The notes under the pieces: generated by a model | The model's database searches: none | What the model was told of the DNA's origin: nothing | Seen by the model: only the letters and a program-made list of their open reading frames with translations | Assembly: GCA_965230525.1 (NCBI GenBank) | Contig: OZ246008.1 | Span: 3,348,001-3,412,000 of the forward strand | DNA: 64,000 nucleotides | From: GCA-002733465 sp965230525 | GTDB lineage: Bacteria > Pseudomonadota > Gammaproteobacteria > Enterobacterales > Kangiellaceae | Direction of reading: 5' to 3' | Part shown: positions 24,091-34,608 of the stretch, one piece after another | Numbering within the stretch: the first letter of the stretch is position 1 | Layout: every line of letters starts with the position of its first letter | Made by a program: the position numbers and the translations under genes

Positions 24091-26706
24091 TTAGCAACTG
24101 AAGATGACCGAATTCGACTTTTTAAACCCTAATCTTATATTTGCTATTTCAAACTGGTTTTCAGATGACGTGCTGATTCTAAAAGGCACTACGATTTGTT
24201 TTAGCGTTTCAGGGGCTAGTTTCATACAATGCAATGGAACCTCGATGGTTTGCCATTGGTTAAGTAACGAATTGTCTATTAGAGAATTAACACGCAGCTT
24301 GTTTATACACTCGTTATGCGTTACACAGTTAATCGTTACAGACAGATCATCTGAAATACTTTTTTGTGGTTTAAGTTCAAACTGCAACACCGCTGCTAGC
24401 GACTGCTCAGAAGACAAATCTTGCGGCAAACTAGATTGACTCATCAGCATCAAGCCAGATTCTTTACCACCCTTAAATGTTAGTCGAACTGCATCTTCTT
24501 GTTTTTCTTTGTCAACTGTACGGTAAGCTAAATTACCAACATTCTGCACATTCGCGATCACATCACGGGTTTGTTCGCCAGAAAATATCTTTAATGACCA
24601 AGGCGCTTTGACTCCCCCCACTAAAAGCTTATGCTTTGCTACGTTAATTGTTTTATCGTTTAGAGACTCAAAATTTGTCTCGCCAGTATTTTTAAGAAAA
24701 CGCGAGACACTAATATCTAAATTATTAGGTATTTGCTTGTCCGATTGATAATCAAGTCCGTAACCATATTTAAAAAGCGGCTGATAGTCACTATCACCAA
24801 GGTTAACAACTTGTTTTGGGTGGTTTGGCCATGAAAAAGAAAGCTTTCCTTTAAAGTCATGTTGAGGCATTTCACCTGAGGTTTTCAAAATGACATCAGC
24901 AATTCCTTCACCTTCCGTTCCAGGCAACCACACAGCCACAAATGCATCAGATGCGTTTAACTCCGGGTTGATCCACATTGGCCGTCCGCTAATAAATAAA
25001 CTTACTACCGGTATATCATCAGCTTTTAGCTTTTTTAGCAGCTTCAAGGACTTCTTAGTTTCTGCTTCAAACTCCAAATCCGAAACATCACCTTGCCCTT
25101 CGGCATATGGGTTTTCACCAAAGACCACGACTGCCACATCCGGCTTTTCTAGGTACTCACCATTCTCTGATAGTGTGATTAGCCCGCCCGCCTTTTCAAC
25201 TTGATTTTTTAACCCTTGATAGATTGAAGTCGCTCCTGGAAATTCGGCATTTTTGTTCCCAGTGCCCTGCCAAGTGATAGTCCAACCGCCGGCTTGCTTA
25301 CCAATGTTATTCGCTCCGTCACCGGCGAGCAAAATAGACTGTGTCGGATCAATCGGTAAAATTTGATTATTGTTTTTCAATAATACTAGCGACTCTCTTA
25401 CAGCTTGTCTTGCAATGGCTCGATGCTTACTGTGACCAATAAGCTCAGTTTTGCCCGAATAAATTCGATGTGCGGGGCTTGGTTTATCAAAAATTCCGGC
25501 TCTCAATTTAACCCGTAATATTCTCGCAACCGCATCGTCAATTCGCTGTTGTGAAATGACGCCTTGTTTTACCTGGTTAATCGTATTTTGAAGTAACGGT
25601 TTCCATGCGTCAGTTGGCACCATGAACACATCTAAACCTGCATTAATTGCCTGCGGGCAGCTTTGATTGGTGCAGCCATTAATTTGTCCATGACCGTTCC
25701 AATCACCTACTACAAAACCATCAAATCCCATTTGCTGTTTCAGTACGCTAGTTAACAAATAGTGGCTACCATGTATTTTTTTCCCTTTCCAACTATTGAA
25801 AGATGCCATAACCGTCTGTGCACCGGCATTCAATCCCCCCATGTAACCTTGGGCGTGGATAGCGAACAGTTCAGCTTCTTCCGCTCGGTTATCACCTTGA
25901 TCGATGCCATCAACTGTGCCGCCATCACCAATAAAATGTTTAACCGTACTAATAACACGATTATCTGCCAAGAAGTCCCTGTTAGGATCCCCCTGTAATC
26001 CCCTTACCACGGCTGAGGCATAACGTTTAATTATTTCCGGATGCTCTGAATAACCTTCATAACTTCTACCCCACCTGTCATCTCTAACTGCTGCGACAGT
26101 TGGAGCAAATACCCAATCGATACCCGTTACCATTACCTCGGTTGCCGTCGCCTTGGCGATTTGCTCCATCAACACGGGATTATTCATAGCGCCTAAGCCA
26201 ATATTATGTGGAAAGAGCGTCGCGCCAATTACATTGTTATGACCATGAACCGCATCGGTCCCCCACATTGTTGGAATTTGACTTCCATCGAGCGAATCGT
26301 CGATTGAGGCTTGATACATAGCTTCAGCCAAATCAATCCAGTCTCTCGGGGTTGAATGCTTATTATTGTTAGGAAACGCTCCACCACCATTTAAAAAAGA
26401 GCCAAAACCATATCGGCGCATATCTTCAACGGTAATGTCTCTTATTTCGGGTTGAACCATTTGAGCTACTTTTTGCTCAAGCGTCATATTGGAAAGAATG
26501 TTGTGAATTCGTTTTTCTAGCTCACCATCTCGTTTTACTTCAGTTTGAATTTTTGGCCATAGCGAGAGCGATTTTTCTCGAGCTAAGTTTGACTCTTGAT
26601 TAGAATCAAACTTAGCAGCTACATCAGAATGGTTTTCTTGAACTTGCGAACAACTTAACAAAATCATAACCATTACAGCTAAGCTTAACAAACGTAAAAT
26701 CATCAT
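24091..26706 (-). CDS. GH3 beta-glucosidase lipoprotein with C-terminal carbohydrate-binding-like domain
   Basis: An 871-residue glycoside hydrolase family 3 enzyme. A lipoprotein signal is visible, with lipobox LLSC and acylated C19. The N-terminal TIM-barrel holds KHFIGDGG and the nucleophile D335 in VVGDWNG. The following alpha/beta sandwich contains the LLLKNNNQILPI-type strand region and VVVFGENPYAEGQGD. Residues about 690-871 form a beta-rich domain resembling the repeats of the GH16 enzyme at 31169. It is expected to release glucose from laminari-oligosaccharides. The start lies 3 bases after the transporter's stop and shares a GAGGA site with it, so the two are coupled. Confidence 0.9.
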   Translation of the reverse strand: MMILRLLSLAVMVMILLSCSQVQENHSDVAAKFDSNQESNLAREKSLSLWPKIQTEVKRDGELEKRIHNILSNMTLEQKVAQMVQPEIRDITVEDMRRYGFGSFLNGGGAFPNNNKHSTPRDWIDLAEAMYQASIDDSLDGSQIPTMWGTDAVHGHNNVIGATLFPHNIGLGAMNNPVLMEQIAKATATEVMVTGIDWVFAPTVAAVRDDRWGRSYEGYSEHPEIIKRYASAVVRGLQGDPNRDFLADNRVISTVKHFIGDGGTVDGIDQGDNRAEEAELFAIHAQGYMGGLNAGAQTVMASFNSWKGKKIHGSHYLLTSVLKQQMGFDGFVVGDWNGHGQINGCTNQSCPQAINAGLDVFMVPTDAWKPLLQNTINQVKQGVISQQRIDDAVARILRVKLRAGIFDKPSPAHRIYSGKTELIGHSKHRAIARQAVRESLVLLKNNNQILPIDPTQSILLAGDGANNIGKQAGGWTITWQGTGNKNAEFPGATSIYQGLKNQVEKAGGLITLSENGEYLEKPDVAVVVFGENPYAEGQGDVSDLEFEAETKKSLKLLKKLKADDIPVVSLFISGRPMWINPELNASDAFVAVWLPGTEGEGIADVILKTSGEMPQHDFKGKLSFSWPNHPKQVVNLGDSDYQPLFKYGYGLDYQSDKQIPNNLDISVSRFLKNTGETNFESLNDKTINVAKHKLLVGGVKAPWSLKIFSGEQTRDVIANVQNVGNLAYRTVDKEKQEDAVRLTFKGGKESGLMLMSQSSLPQDLSSEQSLAAVLQFELKPQKSISDDLSVTINCVTHNECINKLRVNSLIDNSLLNQWQTIEVPLHCMKLAPETLKQIVVPFRISTSSENQFEIANIRLGFKKSNSVIFSC

Positions 26707-26709
26707 TGG

Positions 26710-27978
26710 TTAATCCTCTGAGCATTGTTCAGACGGTCGAAATCCAACAAGCGCAAAATAGAGAATAAATAGGTAGCAAACGATGGGCAGCAAAAAGCTT
26801 AGTTGTAACCCGACTGCATCCGCTATTACACCTTGCACTAGTGGAATGATAGCACCGCCAACAATCGCCAAACATAAAACCCCAGCCCCATGACTGGTCG
26901 CACTTCCAAGCTTGTTAATGGCGAGACTGAAAATAGTGGGAAACATGATTGAATTAAATAGTCCAACCGCCAATATTGACCACATCGCTAACTGCCCGTT
27001 GGACATGGCTGCCAAAAATACTAATAGCATTGCCATAATAGAATTAAACGCCAGGACTTTATTGGCTGCTACTTTTTGCATCACCATCGCGCCAATAAAA
27101 CGTCCAATCATTGCACCACCCCAATAGTAGGTAATGTAATGTGCCGCTTTCGACTCCGATAAATTACCAATGTCAGACTGTGATAAAAAGTTTACCAAAA
27201 AGCTACCTATCGCAACCTCTGCACCGACGTAAACAAAAATAGCTAGCGCGCCTAACTTTAAGTGAGTAAATCTAAGTGCTTGTTTAGGTGAAAGCTCAGC
27301 ATTTTCCACTTTTCCCATTGCAGGCAATTTTAGATAGCTAAACAATAAAGCTAAAACAACTAACATGAATGCTAAAAACAAATATGGTAGTTGAACTGAA
27401 GTAGGATCGGTTGTATCAAGATTTTCAGCACCTCTAAAAATTAACCATGCACCAAATAAAGGGGCAACGGTTGTTCCGAGCGCATTAAACGCTTGAGTCA
27501 TGGTTAGTCGTGAAGAAGCGGTCTCGCTAGGGCCAAGCGCACTGACGTATGGATTCGCTGAAACTTGTAATAAGGTGATACCAGCGGCAAGCACAAATAA
27601 AGCTAAAAGAAATAAAGCGTAGACTTGAATTTGAGCTGCGGGATAAAACAAAATGCAACCTGCACTCGCTATTGTTAAACCAACCACAATTCCAGACTTA
27701 AAACCGATTCTCGAGACCAATGCGCCCGCGGGTATCGAGACGATAAAATAAGAGCCAAAAAAGCAAAACTGAATTAACATGGCTTGGGTATAATTCAGTT
27801 CAAACATTGCTTTAAGATAGGGAATTAAAATGTCGTTCAGACAAGTAATAAACCCCCACATAAAAAATAATGATGTTAAAGAAAATAACGCAAAACGATG
27901 AGTATTCCCATTGTTTGGCTCAAGTATGTTTGTTAGCTGCACGGAAGAAACCATATTATAAATACCTACTATTCCCAT
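26710..27978 (-). CDS. MFS sugar transporter, FucP/GluP-like
   Basis: A 422-residue inner-membrane symporter with 12 predicted helices. FucP-subfamily landmarks are FFMWGFITCLNDILIPYLK at helix 1 and LLQVSANPYVSALGP in helix 4, plus a central loop and GRFIGAMVMQKVA. Members carry fucose, glucose/galactose or related hexoses with protons or sodium. Given its position directly before a GH3 glucosidase and after a TonB receptor, it should import the glucose released from the beta-glucan. Confidence 0.9.
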   Translation of the reverse strand: MGIVGIYNMVSSVQLTNILEPNNGNTHRFALFSLTSLFFMWGFITCLNDILIPYLKAMFELNYTQAMLIQFCFFGSYFIVSIPAGALVSRIGFKSGIVVGLTIASAGCILFYPAAQIQVYALFLLALFVLAAGITLLQVSANPYVSALGPSETASSRLTMTQAFNALGTTVAPLFGAWLIFRGAENLDTTDPTSVQLPYLFLAFMLVVLALLFSYLKLPAMGKVENAELSPKQALRFTHLKLGALAIFVYVGAEVAIGSFLVNFLSQSDIGNLSESKAAHYITYYWGGAMIGRFIGAMVMQKVAANKVLAFNSIMAMLLVFLAAMSNGQLAMWSILAVGLFNSIMFPTIFSLAINKLGSATSHGAGVLCLAIVGGAIIPLVQGVIADAVGLQLSFLLPIVCYLFILYFALVGFRPSEQCSED

Positions 27979-28133
27979 CGCGATGGGACTTTTGAAAAGA
28001 TTCGATCAAATGAGGAATCATTGCGTGTAAGTAACATTTACTTTTATGCTAGAACGAGTTAAAAACTTTTTTAATGGCAATGTAAAGTAAACAGTTAGTC
28101 GATTCCGCCAGTGAAAACTGGCGGAATTAAAGT

Positions 28134-31094
28134 CTATTTAAAAGTATATCTAGCACCTAGAACATATCGAGGTCCGTATTCGCGAGCAAATAAGAATTGC
28201 TCCTCATAACGACCAAAACCCTGTTCGGTTTCGTTATTTAGATTTACTGCTTCAAAAGATAAAGTGATATATTCATCAATATCGTAATTAATGCTCATAT
28301 CCCACTGACCAAATGATTTGGCAAATTGCGGAGGGTTGTCTGATGAACCTTGAGATTGTCCAACACCAATTAAATATTCATCGCGCCAAGCGTAAGTGAG
28401 TTTTACCGATAAGCCATATTTTTCATAAAAGCCTTGAAAGTTAGCCGAATCACTTAAACCAGTGAGTGGTGTTTGTTGATTTAAACTCGAAACATCAAAT
28501 TCTACATCGCCATCAACAAACGTTGCATTCGCCCCAACCCCAAAACCACTTTCACCAAATAAATGTTGAACTGCAATTTCAAATCCATCGACAGTTTTAG
28601 TATCAGGACTATTAAAAGGCTGGCTGATATCCCAAACAATTAATGGGTCCTCAGCAGTAGGCTCTATGTAGCCTTGGTCATTAACCACGGCACCATTAGC
28701 AACCATTTGTGCAAAAATGGCATCATTGGTTGCTTGATCGCCGCGAGCCGCTATATCCGCGACCGCTTGCTGCCAGCGAGGCCCTTGATAAATATCATGA
28801 AAGCCATCGATCGTTGTCGTTACAATGCGGTTACCAATAAAGTTTTTAACGTCTTTCTTAAAGTAACCGATGGCAGCGTAACTGCCTTCGTCATAATAGT
28901 ATTCCAGGCTTAGGTCAAGATTAGTTGACTCAAAAGGTTGGAGGTTGGTGTTACCTTCACTACCATTACGGGAACCAATCTTAGGACTTCCGGATAATTG
29001 CCGCGCGCCAGCTAAATGCCCAAGTGGCGCTCTGGCGATGGTTTTTCCCCAGGAGAATCGGCCAACTAGATCGTCTGTAATATCAACTTTAACATCAAAC
29101 ATCGGCAGCAAAACATCATGCTCACCCGTCACTTGCAGAAAGTTATTATTACCATCTAAATATTGGGTATGCCATTCACTGCCGCCTAACCACCATACCT
29201 CGGTGGGAACTTGTTGTAGTATTCGACTGATTACTTCAGTCTCTTCATAGCGAGCACCGATATTAAGTTGGACCGGCAATTCAGCAATATCAAATTCTAA
29301 TTGTGTTTGTAGGTACACACTGAGAGTATCTTCTTGCACAGAGCCTTCGTTGTAAGTTCCCATAGGATGATAAGCGGTAGTTGCAAAATAATCATCGCCA
29401 CCTAACACTTCGTTGGTTAAGAATGCTTCTGAACGCGCAACGGCCTCATCAAAGTCAAAGGTGTAGTAATAGTTTGGCGACAGTGCATTTCCACCATTTG
29501 AAAAAGCAGTCAAAAAATCACTGGTATCATTCAGTACAAACATACCATCAGGAAAAATTTCTGGCCAAGACGGATTAAACAAGAACCCTCCAATTAATCC
29601 ACTCCACGCATGAGAACCACCCATTAATTGTTCTGTTTGAGCGACTCCAAACTTAACGTTAATCAATGGGCTGTCAGCGGTATTTTCCCAAGTGCCGTGA
29701 AATTGTAATTGTTCGACATCCGAACGTCCTGGTGAATGAATAAATTGACTAAAATGAGAATCTATTTCGCCTGGTGCAATTACCTCTGTACCATTGTTCC
29801 AAACTATCCCAGAAATTGGAATTTCACCGTATCTAAAGTCGTACCATTTAGTGTCTAATTGATCCGAACCTAATACCAAGGTGCCGTGACTTCCAAGCCC
29901 ATCATCCTCTCCATTATCAATTTCACTCGATGAATCATGATAATCTAAGTCAAATAAAAGTGACTCTGTGGGCTGCCAAGATAAATTAAGTCCGGCTGAC
30001 TTTTCCTTAACCTCTGTGGTTGCTCGCGAAGCCGAAAAAGATCCATCATTACCTCCAATTTCGGCAAACACAGCAGTCCCGTTGCGATCCAACTCATAAG
30101 CACTAATATTACCACCGTAGTCAAACCACATCCCCCAACCAATTGAGTTTAATCCGACAACTGCGTTTGCCATGGTGTAATCGAGGGTTACTATAAGATC
30201 TTCAACGGGTGCAAATTGAAAAGTGAATTGTCCGTTGGTTTTTTCTCGTTGAATATCTTCAATACCATAATTCATATCCCGAGGAAAAAAGTAATCACCC
30301 GTTGGGTTACCCTCGTTATCTAAAGATCGTGCGTCAACGATATTTTCTGGCTCAAGAGAAGGTAAAGCAACATTTGCCTGCCATCCTTGAATTGAGGCAG
30401 TTTGCTTTTGAAAGTCTCGTTTTTGATGTGAAAAAGAAAAGGCTAATCCTATGGAATCGTCTGCATAAGTATTAGAATAAACTGCACTAAATTCGGGTGT
30501 AATATCTTCTCCTTCTTTATTCGAAGTATCGTGAATCGCTTTGGCCGAGATTGAATATTTTTCACCAAGCGACTGTAATGGTTTAGTGGTAACAATATTA
30601 ACTGTTGCACCAAGACCACCGCTTGGGTTTTCAGCTCTTGCTGTTTTGTTAACTTCGAGAGCACTGATCCCTTCGGAGGATAAATTTTCTAAATTATAGG
30701 AACGAGTATTACCTGTTCCTGGCATTTGTCGCCCATTTAACGTAATCAAATTAAAGTCGGGACCAAATCCTCTAACCGTAATTTGACTTCCTTCTCCATT
30801 CGCTCGACTAACCGAAACACCCGTGATTCGCTGTAACGATTCGGCGAGATTAGTATCTGGAAACTTGCCCATATCCTCAGCTGATATAACATCCACTACT
30901 CCGGATTTTTCTCGCTTAAGATCCATAGAACGAATTAAGCTTCCGCGGATACCAACTATTTCGATTACTTTATTATCCGCTTCTGAGTTTTCTGCTTCTG
31001 TTTCTTCCGCATAAACAGCTGTTACGCTAGTGTTAGCGAGTATCGCGGCAATAAAAAGAGCGATTGGTTTTTTAGTGAATTGAATCTGTTTCAT
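28134..31094 (-). CDS. TonB-dependent receptor for glucan oligosaccharides
   Basis: A 986-residue outer-membrane receptor. It has a signal peptide (about residues 1-29, cut after VYA). A plug domain runs from about 45-165 (VVDVISAEDMGKFPDTNLAE, then ITVRGFGPDFNLITLNGRQ). The rest is a 22-strand barrel ending in GPRYVLGARYTFK, with the expected terminal aromatic/Phe-Lys type strand. It belongs to the long TonB receptors of polysaccharide loci in Alteromonadales-like bacteria. It lies 74 bases after the GH16 gene on the same strand. A laminarin-fragment substrate is inferred from the neighbouring enzymes. Confidence 0.92.
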   Translation of the reverse strand: MKQIQFTKKPIALFIAAILANTSVTAVYAEETEAENSEADNKVIEIVGIRGSLIRSMDLKREKSGVVDVISAEDMGKFPDTNLAESLQRITGVSVSRANGEGSQITVRGFGPDFNLITLNGRQMPGTGNTRSYNLENLSSEGISALEVNKTARAENPSGGLGATVNIVTTKPLQSLGEKYSISAKAIHDTSNKEGEDITPEFSAVYSNTYADDSIGLAFSFSHQKRDFQKQTASIQGWQANVALPSLEPENIVDARSLDNEGNPTGDYFFPRDMNYGIEDIQREKTNGQFTFQFAPVEDLIVTLDYTMANAVVGLNSIGWGMWFDYGGNISAYELDRNGTAVFAEIGGNDGSFSASRATTEVKEKSAGLNLSWQPTESLLFDLDYHDSSSEIDNGEDDGLGSHGTLVLGSDQLDTKWYDFRYGEIPISGIVWNNGTEVIAPGEIDSHFSQFIHSPGRSDVEQLQFHGTWENTADSPLINVKFGVAQTEQLMGGSHAWSGLIGGFLFNPSWPEIFPDGMFVLNDTSDFLTAFSNGGNALSPNYYYTFDFDEAVARSEAFLTNEVLGGDDYFATTAYHPMGTYNEGSVQEDTLSVYLQTQLEFDIAELPVQLNIGARYEETEVISRILQQVPTEVWWLGGSEWHTQYLDGNNNFLQVTGEHDVLLPMFDVKVDITDDLVGRFSWGKTIARAPLGHLAGARQLSGSPKIGSRNGSEGNTNLQPFESTNLDLSLEYYYDEGSYAAIGYFKKDVKNFIGNRIVTTTIDGFHDIYQGPRWQQAVADIAARGDQATNDAIFAQMVANGAVVNDQGYIEPTAEDPLIVWDISQPFNSPDTKTVDGFEIAVQHLFGESGFGVGANATFVDGDVEFDVSSLNQQTPLTGLSDSANFQGFYEKYGLSVKLTYAWRDEYLIGVGQSQGSSDNPPQFAKSFGQWDMSINYDIDEYITLSFEAVNLNNETEQGFGRYEEQFLFAREYGPRYVLGARYTFK

Positions 31095-31168
31095 TTTAGC
31101 TGACCTACTTTTTTTAATTATTTTTTACAAAGAATGCTGTGCTAACAGCGAGCCTTTATTCGAGCAAT

Positions 31169-34100
31169 CTATCGAATGGTTACGTTGTCAACTCGATAGA
31201 CAGCACCATCCCCCGTTCCCCAGACAGGGAAAACCATTAGTACGTCAATCTGACTAATGTCTAACCCTTCATCAAAAAGTTGTTGTAATGGATAGCTATA
31301 GGTTTGCCACTCACCGACCACAGGCGAAACGCCTTCTTGACTGGCAGACAGATCGAGCTCTACAGCGGTTGTGGTATCACCAGACTCTATTTTAAATTTC
31401 CAAACCGTACTGCTGTCATTGGGTGCGCTGACTACTTTAAGGTCAAATTTCACATAACCAGTTTGCAGCATCGACGAGGCATCGAAGTAAATATCTTCGT
31501 TAGCCATAAATCCCATCACAGTGGGCGTTGCACCAATGACAAATTCGGCGACCATATTGTGATCTTGATCGTCTAGTTCTTCGCTAGGGGTTGAACCACC
31601 GCAACAATCCCAAATAGGCCATTCTGGATGTTGCGCATTGTCGTAAATAGTTAGACCTTGCGGAGTCGGCACACTGGCAGGGTCGAATATCATCACGTTA
31701 TCGAGGCGATAAACAGCTCCTTCGCCAGTACCCCATGCGGGAAAAACCATCAGTACATCAATTTGACTAATATCTAAACCTGCATCAAAAAGAGACTGCA
31801 CACTATAGGTATAGGTTTGCCACTCGCCAGTGACTGGTGCTAAACCTTCTTCACTTTCAGTTAGGTCTAATTCCACAGCTGAACTCGTGTCGCCGGCTTC
31901 TATCTTAAACTTCCAAATTGCCGAACTATCGTTCGGTGGCGTGACTACTTTCATGTCAAATTGCACTACGCCATTGCTTAGTAAATTAGTAGCGTCGAGG
32001 TAAATGTCCTCATCAGCTAACAACCCCATCACGGTTGGAGTAGCACCGATCACAAATTCTGCTGTTAACCCGTGAGCGGCATCGTCGTTTTCAACCGTTG
32101 GAGTCGAACCACCGCAACAATCCCAAATACTCCAATCAGTTAAAGTCTCTTCAGCAAAAAGTACATGTCCAACAAATCCACTAGCCGCATTAGGATCAAA
32201 GATTTTTACATTGTCAGCCCGGTAGACAGCACCCTCACCCGTACCCCAAGCAGGAAAAATCATTAATACGTCAATCGCGCTGACATCCAAACCCGCATCA
32301 GCGAGGTCAGATAGTGGAAAAGTATAGGTTTGCCATTCACCTTCTACAGGCGCAACGCCTTCTACGCTTTCGCTGAGTGGTAATTCGACTGCGGTATCAC
32401 CTTCGTTTGATTCAATTTTAAACAACCAACTTGCTGATGAATCGAGCGGACTGGAAACGACTTTTAGTTCAAATTGAACCACGCCGTTGGAAAGAATAGC
32501 ACTCGCATCAAATGGACTAGGCTGTCCTGCAGGGTCCGATATAAATGCTTCTCGACTAATAAAACCCATGACCGTTGGTGCTGCACCAATAACAAATTCT
32601 GCTACTTCACCGTGCTCGGCATCATCGGTCTCTACGGTCGGTGTTGAGCCACCGCAACAATCCCAGATAGGCCAACTTGGATTTTCTCCTTGTTCAAATA
32701 CAATGAGTTCTGGAGCAACGGCAGCTGGGCCTGCAATTTCGACATTATCGAGCAGATATTCCGCTCCTTCGCCAGCTCCCCAAGCAGGGAAAATCATTAC
32801 AACATCAATCGCACTTAGATCTAAACCTTCATCTGACAACATTTGCAATGGAAAGGTATAACTTTGCCATTCACCAACCGTAGGGTTGCTACCTTCTAAA
32901 CTGTTATTTAATTCAAGCTCTACTGCTTGATCACCACCATTACTTTCGATTTTAAATAACCAAGCAGCATCACTATTGTTAGGTGCTGTCACTAGTTTCA
33001 TATCAAATTTAACGTTGCCGTTACTAATTAACGGGGATGCATCAAATGGGCTTGGCTCACCGTTTTCATCGGTAATAAACTCTTCTCGTGTAGTAAACCC
33101 ATTGACGGTAGGTGAAGCGCCGACGACAAATTGCATAACATCGCCCATCATTTCGTCGCTTACTAGGGTAGGCGTAGAACCACCACAGCAATCCCATGCT
33201 GGCCAGTTAGGGTTTATAGTGCCATCAAAAATGGTTAAGTTCTGAGCCACTGGCGGAGTTGGCGGTGAGGGAATAGGCGCTTCTCCTTCTACTAAAGCAT
33301 CTTCAAGACTGTCATAACCTGGCCTGACAGTTTCACATCCCTTTCCTGTATCGGGGTTAATCTGGCATTCGTAGACACGCACATAATCGACTTGAAACGT
33401 TTGGCCATTTTCAAAGGCTGACGGGTCGATGCCTAAGTTATTCACATTTTCGGGCCAGTTTCCTCCGACGGCAAAATTAAGGATAAGATAAAATTGTTGG
33501 TCGAAAGGCTCATTACCCCAGTGTGTCTCTAGTTCACCGGAGACGATGTTGTGATATTCAGCAAACCAACCGCGATGAGACAGGCCTACGGCTTCATCTT
33601 TACTGTTATACCTTACTTCAGATTTTCTCTGTGTCGCATACAAGTAACCATCAACGTACCAACGCATCTCTCCTTGCTGCCACTCAATTGCATAGGTGTG
33701 AAAATCGTCAGCGGGGTTTAGGCCATCAGGCAAAGTATACGACTTTCCCGAACTGGAGTTATTGGGCCAATCTTTTCCGTAATGAAGGGTGCCATGAACT
33801 TTATTTTCGACGTTTCCTTCTTGGTCCACGGTCTTTAAGTTGACGGCTTCTAAAATATCTATCTCGCCTGACTTTGGCCAACCACCAAAAACTTCGTCAG
33901 TGGGCATCATCCAAAAAGCTGGCCAACTACCCTGCCCGCTCGGAAGCTTTGCACGCAATTCAACTCTTCCATATTTAAAATCAGCTTTATAACGCGTATT
34001 TAGGCGAGCTGAGGTATAAGGCTTTTCGGCACCTTCTTGAGCCGGCAAAGCGACAATATTAAGCATTCCAGACGATACAAAAGAATTGTCAGCGCTGTCG

Positions 34101-34357
34101 GTATAACATTGCTTCTCGTTGTTGCCCCCGCCTTCACAATTAACTTCGTGTGTCCAATGGTCGGCATTAATACCGTCGCCATTAAACTCATCACTCCAAA
34201 CCAACTTCCAATCAGAAACCGGTTGAGCAGCATTAATTGAGGAGGGATTGGTTTCTGTCTCAGCCCCTCCACCGCAAGCGACGATAAAGACTAAAAGAAG
34301 AATTAAACTGATACTATTTGATGTTAGTTTTGTCATAATTATTATTCCGGCTTTCAT
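31169..34357 (-). CDS. GH16 laminarinase lipoprotein with four C-terminal repeats
   Basis: A 1,062-residue secreted enzyme. The lipobox IVAC places the acylated Cys at 28; the start may be the ATG at 34336. Residues about 48-335 form a GH16 endo-beta-1,3-glucanase domain, with the catalytic block GEIDILEA (E165 nucleophile, D167, E170 acid/base). After a Pro-rich linker come four repeats of about 160-178 residues, at roughly 373-540, 545-722, 729-889 and 902-1062. Each starts near WDCCGGSTP and ends near FPAWGTGEGA..DNV. These look like carbohydrate-binding (ExoP-type galactose-binding-like) domains. It should cut laminarin at the cell surface. Confidence 0.92.
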   Translation of the reverse strand: MKAGIIIMTKLTSNSISLILLLVFIVACGGGAETETNPSSINAAQPVSDWKLVWSDEFNGDGINADHWTHEVNCEGGGNNEKQCYTDSADNSFVSSGMLNIVALPAQEGAEKPYTSARLNTRYKADFKYGRVELRAKLPSGQGSWPAFWMMPTDEVFGGWPKSGEIDILEAVNLKTVDQEGNVENKVHGTLHYGKDWPNNSSSGKSYTLPDGLNPADDFHTYAIEWQQGEMRWYVDGYLYATQRKSEVRYNSKDEAVGLSHRGWFAEYHNIVSGELETHWGNEPFDQQFYLILNFAVGGNWPENVNNLGIDPSAFENGQTFQVDYVRVYECQINPDTGKGCETVRPGYDSLEDALVEGEAPIPSPPTPPVAQNLTIFDGTINPNWPAWDCCGGSTPTLVSDEMMGDVMQFVVGASPTVNGFTTREEFITDENGEPSPFDASPLISNGNVKFDMKLVTAPNNSDAAWLFKIESNGGDQAVELELNNSLEGSNPTVGEWQSYTFPLQMLSDEGLDLSAIDVVMIFPAWGAGEGAEYLLDNVEIAGPAAVAPELIVFEQGENPSWPIWDCCGGSTPTVETDDAEHGEVAEFVIGAAPTVMGFISREAFISDPAGQPSPFDASAILSNGVVQFELKVVSSPLDSSASWLFKIESNEGDTAVELPLSESVEGVAPVEGEWQTYTFPLSDLADAGLDVSAIDVLMIFPAWGTGEGAVYRADNVKIFDPNAASGFVGHVLFAEETLTDWSIWDCCGGSTPTVENDDAAHGLTAEFVIGATPTVMGLLADEDIYLDATNLLSNGVVQFDMKVVTPPNDSSAIWKFKIEAGDTSSAVELDLTESEEGLAPVTGEWQTYTYSVQSLFDAGLDISQIDVLMVFPAWGTGEGAVYRLDNVMIFDPASVPTPQGLTIYDNAQHPEWPIWDCCGGSTPSEELDDQDHNMVAEFVIGATPTVMGFMANEDIYFDASSMLQTGYVKFDLKVVSAPNDSSTVWKFKIESGDTTTAVELDLSASQEGVSPVVGEWQTYSYPLQQLFDEGLDISQIDVLMVFPVWGTGDGAVYRVDNVTIR
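31172..33240 (-). repeat. Four DNA repeats encoding the GH16 C-terminal modules
   Basis: The stretch coding for WDCCGGSTP recurs at about 31600, 32110, 32650 and 33180, spaced 510-540 bases. The two copies nearest the 3' end of the gene lack a 17-residue insertion (containing PSPFDAS) present in the two nearer the catalytic domain. The array is therefore two pairs, suggesting stepwise duplication. Confidence 0.75.
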
Positions 34358-34608
34358 GCAGTCTTCAAATTCTAAAACTAAGTTTGCTACATGGCGTGAA
34401 CGAAGTTTTTAGGAAGAAATGCAACCTACGTTTAACACTCATGTGACTCCACCTTCCCCTAGCCACAAAGTTGTTCCCTTTAACATAGTCTAAGAATTGA
34501 GCAGAGTTTACAATTGAAATGCGGTGTGATGCGTGAGGTGTGCGATGTGGCTAAAAACTAGCTGAATATTTAGATAAGGCGGTACTTTTTTACGATAAAA
34601 TGAACTTG

